This document shows, one piece after another, positions 61,342 through 64,000 of a stretch of DNA of 64,000 nucleotides (position 1 is its first letter; each line of letters opens with the position of its first letter). The stretch lies in assembly GCF_026340675.1 (NCBI RefSeq), contig NZ_JAPEOX010000001.1, positions 1,054,001-1,118,000 on the forward strand, written 5' to 3'. Source of the DNA: Streptomyces sp. NBC_01264 (GTDB lineage Bacteria > Actinomycetota > Actinomycetes > Streptomycetales > Streptomycetaceae). Under the pieces are notes generated by a model. That model had not been told where the DNA came from. It made no database searches and was given only the letters and a program-made list of their open reading frames with translations. The position numbers and the translations under genes are program-made.

Positions 61342-62994
61342 GTGATTCCCACCCAGGAAGCGGCCCCTTCGGTGCGCGCGCCGTGGAGTGAGGCCCCCTA
61401 CCCCGTGCTTGTGGCCGATGACCAGGGAAATCTGGTGCGGGTCAACGAGGTTGCCGGTCTGCTTTTTCCCCAAGCCCGCGCAGGGACGGCGATCGCGGGC
61501 ACGGTGCCCGCGTGGCTGTCCGAGGCCCACACCCGCTGTCTTGCCCCGGTGACGGCCCCGACTTCGGCACCCGGAGCCGGCGCTCTGGTGAAGGGTCCGG
61601 TCGGCGACCGTTCGTATGAAGCACATCCCACGGTCCGCGGGGACGGGACGGTGGTGTGGTGGCTCGTCGACGACACGGACCACCGTCTGGCCCGCGAGGC
61701 CCTGCGGATGGAGCGGGCGCGCACCGCTTTTCTGGGGGAGGCCTCGAATGTGCTGCTGTCCTCGCTGAATCTGGAGCGGTGCATGGACGTCACGGCGCAG
61801 ATGGCCGCGGAGCACCTGGCCGACGCGGCCGTGGTCATCGCGCCTTCACGCGGCCGCGAGCTCCCGATCGTGTCCTGCGTGCGCGGCGGGCTGCCGGAGG
61901 CGTCGCGGGTTGCCGCGCACCCCGAGGTGGTACCCGGCCTGGCGGAAGCGCTGCAAGGTTTCCCGCCCGTCCCGTCGCGGTGGATCGATCCCGCCACCGC
62001 GCCGGCGTGGCTGGTCCCGGAGGGGTTCGGAACGGTGGGGTCGATAGTGATAACACCGCTGCCCGGCCACGGCGTCCCCGCGGGAGCTTTGGTCCTGCTG
62101 CGCCGCGCGGGCGGTGCCGGATTCACGGAAGGCGAGGAAGTATTCGCCCGCCTCTTCGCCGCCCGCGCGGGCGCAGCGATGTCAGCGGCGCGCCTGTATG
62201 CGGAGCAGGCATCGATCAGCGAGACGCTGATGCGCGAACTGCTCCCGCCATCGCTGCATCAAGTGGCGGGGGTCGAGTACGCGGGCGGCTACCGGCCCTC
62301 CCTGGACCATGAGCGGATCGGTGGGGACTTCTACGACGTCCACCCCGCCGCCGTGGCGGGCGGAGCGTCACTGGTCGTCCTCGGCGACGTCTGCGGCAAG
62401 GGCCTGGAGGCCGCCGTGATGACGGGAAAGATCCGTAACACCCTGCACGCCCTGCTGCCCATGGCCGATGACCACCCGCGGATGCTGAACCTGCTCAACA
62501 CCGCGCTGCTCAATACGCACGACGCGCGCTTCGCGACGCTGGTTCTGGCCTCCGCGGTCCGCGAGGGTGCCGCCGTGGAGCTGCGGCTGACCAGTGCCGG
62601 CCATCCCGCTCCGCTGATCCTGCGTACCGACGGAACCGTCGAGGAAGCCGCTACCCACGGCACACTCGTCGGAGCACTTCCGGCCGTGACCACCGAGACG
62701 GCGGCAGTGACGCTCGCGCCGGGTGAGACGTGCCTGCTCTTCACCGACGGAATCACTGAGGCACGGGGCGGACCGCTGGGCGGGGCCATGTTCGGTGATG
62801 CCCGGCTGAGGCGAGTGCTCGCGGAGTGCACGGGGATGCCCGCGGAGGCGGTGGTGGAGCGGGTGCAGATGCTCGCCTCCGAATGGGTCGGCGGCGGCCG
62901 TCACGACGACATGGCCGTCGTGGCGATCTCCGCACCCCGAACCAACCACCTCAGCGCGGTGGACGGGCACACGAGGGGCAGGTTCACAGCGTGA
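61342..62994 (+). CDS. RsbU-type PP2C phosphatase with PAS and GAF sensors
   Basis: About 550 residues; TTG 61339 and GTG 61342 are adjacent candidate starts. N-terminal PAS (APYPVLVADDQGNLVRVNEV), GAF (~120-290: FLGEASNVLLSSLNLERCMD, GSIVITPLPGHGVPAGALVL), then the SpoIIE/PP2C domain: HERIGGDFYDVHPA, LVVLGDVCGKGLEAAVMTGK, LLFTDGITEARGG and GGGRHDDMAVVAI, with all metal-binding Asp present. It dephosphorylates STAS antagonists and thereby activates the sigma factor. Its stop overlaps the next start (GTGA), so it is coupled to the cobalamin-binding gene. Confidence 0.94.
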   Translation: MIPTQEAAPSVRAPWSEAPYPVLVADDQGNLVRVNEVAGLLFPQARAGTAIAGTVPAWLSEAHTRCLAPVTAPTSAPGAGALVKGPVGDRSYEAHPTVRGDGTVVWWLVDDTDHRLAREALRMERARTAFLGEASNVLLSSLNLERCMDVTAQMAAEHLADAAVVIAPSRGRELPIVSCVRGGLPEASRVAAHPEVVPGLAEALQGFPPVPSRWIDPATAPAWLVPEGFGTVGSIVITPLPGHGVPAGALVLLRRAGGAGFTEGEEVFARLFAARAGAAMSAARLYAEQASISETLMRELLPPSLHQVAGVEYAGGYRPSLDHERIGGDFYDVHPAAVAGGASLVVLGDVCGKGLEAAVMTGKIRNTLHALLPMADDHPRMLNLLNTALLNTHDARFATLVLASAVREGAAVELRLTSAGHPAPLILRTDGTVEEAATHGTLVGALPAVTTETAAVTLAPGETCLLFTDGITEARGGPLGGAMFGDARLRRVLAECTGMPAEAVVERVQMLASEWVGGGRHDDMAVVAISAPRTNHLSAVDGHTRGRFTA

Positions 62995-64000
62995 TAACCG
63001 ACGTGACAAACACGGGACTTCTGGGGGCACGGCTTTGGGACGCGGTCCTGGCAGGCGACGAACGGGCCGCGGTCACCGTGATCCACCAAGCCCTGGATGA
63101 CGGAGCAGACCCCGAAGACGTGCTCTTGGACGCGATCGCCTGGGTGCAGGGCCGCGTCGGCGAACACTGGGCCGCCAACCGGATCAGCGTCGCGCAGGAG
63201 CACGCCGCGACCGCGATCAACGAGCGTGCCATAGCCGCTCTCGCCGAACACCCTGCAGCCCGTCGGGACCCGTCGCGCGGCCGGGTCTTGGTCGCATGCG
63301 TGGACGGGGAGTGGCACGGGCTGCCGGCCCACCTCGTAGCCGAGGTCCTCAAACTGCGTGGCTGGCACGTCGACTACCTCGGCGCCCACGTCCCCACGCC
63401 GCACCTCATCGCGCACATCCACCGCACCGGCCCCGACGTCGTCGCTCTGTCGAGTTCCATCCCCACCCGGCTGCAGACCGCCCACGCGACGATCACCGCG
63501 TGTCAAGCGGCCGGAGTGCCGGTCCTCGTCGGAGGAGCCGCGTTCGGGCCGGAGGGCGAATACGCCCGTCTGCTGGGCGCGGACGCGTGGACGCCGGACG
63601 CCCGTGCGGCCGCCGACCTTCTCGAGCGTCGGCCGCTGCCGCGCCCGCGGCCCGACCACCAGCCCATCGATGACCTGCCGCACCTTGCCGACCAGGAGTA
63701 CACCCTCGTAACGCGTAGCCGCCCCCAGCTCGTGCGGACCGTCTTCACCGGGCTGGAGGACAGATTTCCGGCGATGCGCGGCTACACCGAGGCGCAGCGG
63801 GAACGCACCGCCGAGGACCTGTCCCACATCGTGGAGTTCCTCGGTGCGGCCCTCTACACAGGTGACGCCGAGCTGTTCTCCCGCTTCCTCCTGTGGACCG
63901 CGGGCATCCTCGAAGCGCGCGGTGTACCGGCGCACAGTCTGCCGCCGGCGCTGGACGTTCTGGCAGGTGAACTGAAGGATTTCCCCCGCGCCACCGACAT
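62991..64000 (+). CDS. Cobalamin-binding photosensor-like protein (CarH-type B12 domain), partial
   Basis: At least 336 residues, cut by the window end; GTG 62991 overlaps the phosphatase stop. A four-helix cap contains W60-x9-E70-H71 (VGEHWAANRISVAQEHAATA), the signature of CarH-type adenosylcobalamin photosensors. Then a Rossmann B12 fold with VLVACVDGEWHGLPAHLVAE (His109 as likely axial ligand), GWHVDYLGAHVPTPHLI, VVALSSSIP and VPVLVGGAAFG. After ~225 a helical region (TAEDLSHIVEFLGAALYTGD, FLLWTAGILEARGVPAHSL) resembles RsbRD_N/stressosome sensor domains. There is no DNA-binding domain, so its output is probably protein-protein, onto the coupled phosphatase or STAS proteins. Confidence 0.85.
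   Translation, partial: MITDVTNTGLLGARLWDAVLAGDERAAVTVIHQALDDGADPEDVLLDAIAWVQGRVGEHWAANRISVAQEHAATAINERAIAALAEHPAARRDPSRGRVLVACVDGEWHGLPAHLVAEVLKLRGWHVDYLGAHVPTPHLIAHIHRTGPDVVALSSSIPTRLQTAHATITACQAAGVPVLVGGAAFGPEGEYARLLGADAWTPDARAAADLLERRPLPRPRPDHQPIDDLPHLADQEYTLVTRSRPQLVRTVFTGLEDRFPAMRGYTEAQRERTAEDLSHIVEFLGAALYTGDAELFSRFLLWTAGILEARGVPAHSLPPALDVLAGELKDFPRATD

Overview
The window looks like an accessory, chromosome-arm type stretch of a high-G+C actinomycete, almost certainly Streptomyces. The G+C is very high, GTG and TTG starts and ATGA/GTGA stop-start overlaps are common, and the gene families are Streptomyces-typical: terpene cyclase with P450, partner-switching sigma regulation, LitR-type MerR, DUF4383, MMPL and large STAND regulators. 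Gene order is mosaic. Intact genes alternate with truncated or frameshifted remnants and five transposase loci, three of them complete enough to define both ends and the target duplication. No tRNA, rRNA or CRISPR array was seen.

Region by region. 1-7.6 kb is a defence-like island: a Trypco2 protein with a frameshifted trypsin/VMAP-C protein, an orphan type I methyltransferase (hsdM), an XRE fragment, and a two-gene operon of a small helical protein and a NACHT ATPase with HEAT-like repeats. 7.8-9.7 kb holds a TrmO-like remnant and a complete IS5-type element with a -1 frameshift site. 10.2-13.9 kb carries a membrane protein, a secreted lamin-tail protein and a frameshifted lipoate ligase. 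14.0-19.4 kb is a terpenoid locus (terpene synthase, P450, large LuxR-type ATPase). 19.8-25.9 kb is a patchwork of small enzymes (NIPSNAP, lipoprotein hydrolase, SDR, UBP zinc finger) and remnants (TetR, POT transporter, FeS-photolyase). 26.0-30.1 kb has divergent glycosyltransferases and a MarR regulator, followed by an IS3 element (30.25-31.55 kb).

31.7-33.2 kb is a TspO-LitR pair, then a divergently controlled MMPL transporter, DUF4383, a STAND/TPR protein and a secreted beta-helix/ricin protein (to 41 kb). 41.1-43.3 kb is an NmrA/membrane/MarR unit whose two promoters share a 25-bp operator-like sequence. 44-48.2 kb contains a chimeric junction between a D-Ala-D-Ala carboxypeptidase and an anti-sigma kinase tail, a broken STAS gene, and two insertion sequences placed end to end with three copies of TAA. 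48.7-56.9 kb has small regulators and many decayed genes (IS30, DUF389, helicase-associated, cold shock). 57-58.2 kb is a phospholipase D/cardiolipin synthase-like gene.

59.2-64 kb is the most coherent functional unit. A STAS/HATPase/STAS operon is divergent from an RsbU-type PP2C phosphatase, which is translationally coupled to a protein with the W-x9-EH signature of CarH-type adenosylcobalamin photosensors. Together they suggest a light- or B12-responsive partner-switching module. The two strongest leads for an under-described system are this module and the NACHT operon, whose partner protein and ATPase seem to share a short RHIM/amyloid-like motif. About ten genes carry frameshifts. Whether these are real decay or assembly errors in G/C runs cannot be decided from the sequence alone.
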